DNA of 13,284 bases from Thermohalobaculum sp038528605 (GTDB taxonomy: Bacteria > Pseudomonadota > Alphaproteobacteria > Rhodobacterales > Rhodobacteraceae): positions 1 to 13,284 of the forward strand of contig JBCBEP010000094.1 in assembly GCA_038528605.1 (NCBI GenBank). Reading direction: 5' to 3'. Positions 13,160-13,284 of the stretch are shown piece by piece; the stretch's first letter is position 1, and each line of letters begins with the position of its first letter. Under the pieces are notes generated by a model. The model had not been told where the DNA came from, made no database searches, and saw only the letters and a program-made list of their open reading frames with translations. A program made the translations under genes and the position numbers.

Positions 13160-13284
13160 TCAGGCGGTGCGATCGCTGAGATAGCGGGGGCGGAAGGCCG
13201 GGGCTTCGGGCGCCTGGCGGAAGATGCGGTCGAGCGCCGTTTCGCGGCGGTAATACGCGACGCCGTTCTGGCGACGGGCGAGGC
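13160..13284 (-). CDS. C-terminal end of an unrecognised protein (start lies beyond the window)
   Basis: The last 40 codons and a TGA stop are present. The peptide includes LARRQNGVAYYRRETALD and ends FRPRYLSDRTA; it is rich in Arg and aromatic residues and looks like a soluble C-terminus. Nearly all codons end in G or C, as in the neighbouring genes, and the frame stays open to the window edge, so I read it as real coding sequence. I do not recognise the family and do not guess a function. It lies upstream of the DUF853 gene on the same strand, but the 256-nt gap argues against one operon. Confidence 0.6.
   Translation of the reverse strand, partial: LARRQNGVAYYRRETALDRIFRQAPEAPAFRPRYLSDRTA

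Noticed and set aside
11215..13179. A 654-codon open frame on the + strand, antisense to the DUF853 gene
   Set aside because: The minus-strand frame has complete Walker motifs and family length. The + frame gives low-complexity Gly/Glu/Arg-rich protein with no domains, as expected opposite a G+C-rich gene.

Overview
The window is about 70% G+C by eye, with almost every codon ending in G or C. Its gene families and wording (PheT, MscL, AzlCD, FdhD/MobA/MobB/MoeA, GreA, an LldD-type oxidase, a DUF853 ATPase) suggest an alphaproteobacterial chromosome, probably Rhodobacterales (Paracoccaceae/Roseobacteraceae). That placement is inference: there is no rRNA or other phylogenetic marker. I see no tRNA, rRNA, CRISPR array, transposase, integrase or phage gene.

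Layout. (1) 1-1724: 3' part of pheT on the + strand, followed by a strong nested inverted repeat. (2) 1904-2338: mscL on +, convergent with a minus-strand azlCD pair (2351-3423; azlC is upstream and overlaps azlD by 4 nt). (3) 3638-3934: an unrecognised 98-residue protein with one membrane or signal segment. (4) 4023-9079: a six-gene + strand cluster fdhD - YcxB-like membrane protein - mobA - mobB - moeA - MFS transporter. Three junctions overlap by 4 nt and the other two gaps are 36 nt and 2 nt, so it should be one operon. (5) 9110-9586: greA on minus, divergent from an FMN-dependent alpha-hydroxy-acid dehydrogenase (9758-10924); greA has a hairpin in its leader. (6) 10925-11325: a 401-nt stretch with an unexplained minus-strand ORF whose codon use degrades part way, a patch of only about 51% G+C, and a perfect 15-nt palindrome. 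(7) 11326-12903: a DUF853/YjgR-type HerA-FtsK-family ATPase on minus, and at the right edge the last 40 codons of another minus-strand gene.

How the genes work together. The main functional unit is the molybdenum-cofactor cluster. MoeA inserts Mo into molybdopterin, MobA (helped by the GTPase MobB) attaches GMP to make the guanine dinucleotide form, and FdhD sulfurates the cofactor for formate dehydrogenase. It therefore looks like a cofactor maturation and delivery operon for a formate dehydrogenase encoded elsewhere. Two members have no assigned role in this: the small two-helix YcxB-like protein coupled between fdhD and mobA, and the terminal MFS transporter. FdhD also carries a non-standard cysteine loop (S-G-C-A-V-G rather than CxxC).

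Most of the window is ordinary housekeeping. I did not find a clearly new biological system. The best leads are the embedded YcxB-like protein, the FdhD cysteine-loop variant, the greA leader hairpin and the gene remnant with its low-G+C patch at 10931-11240.
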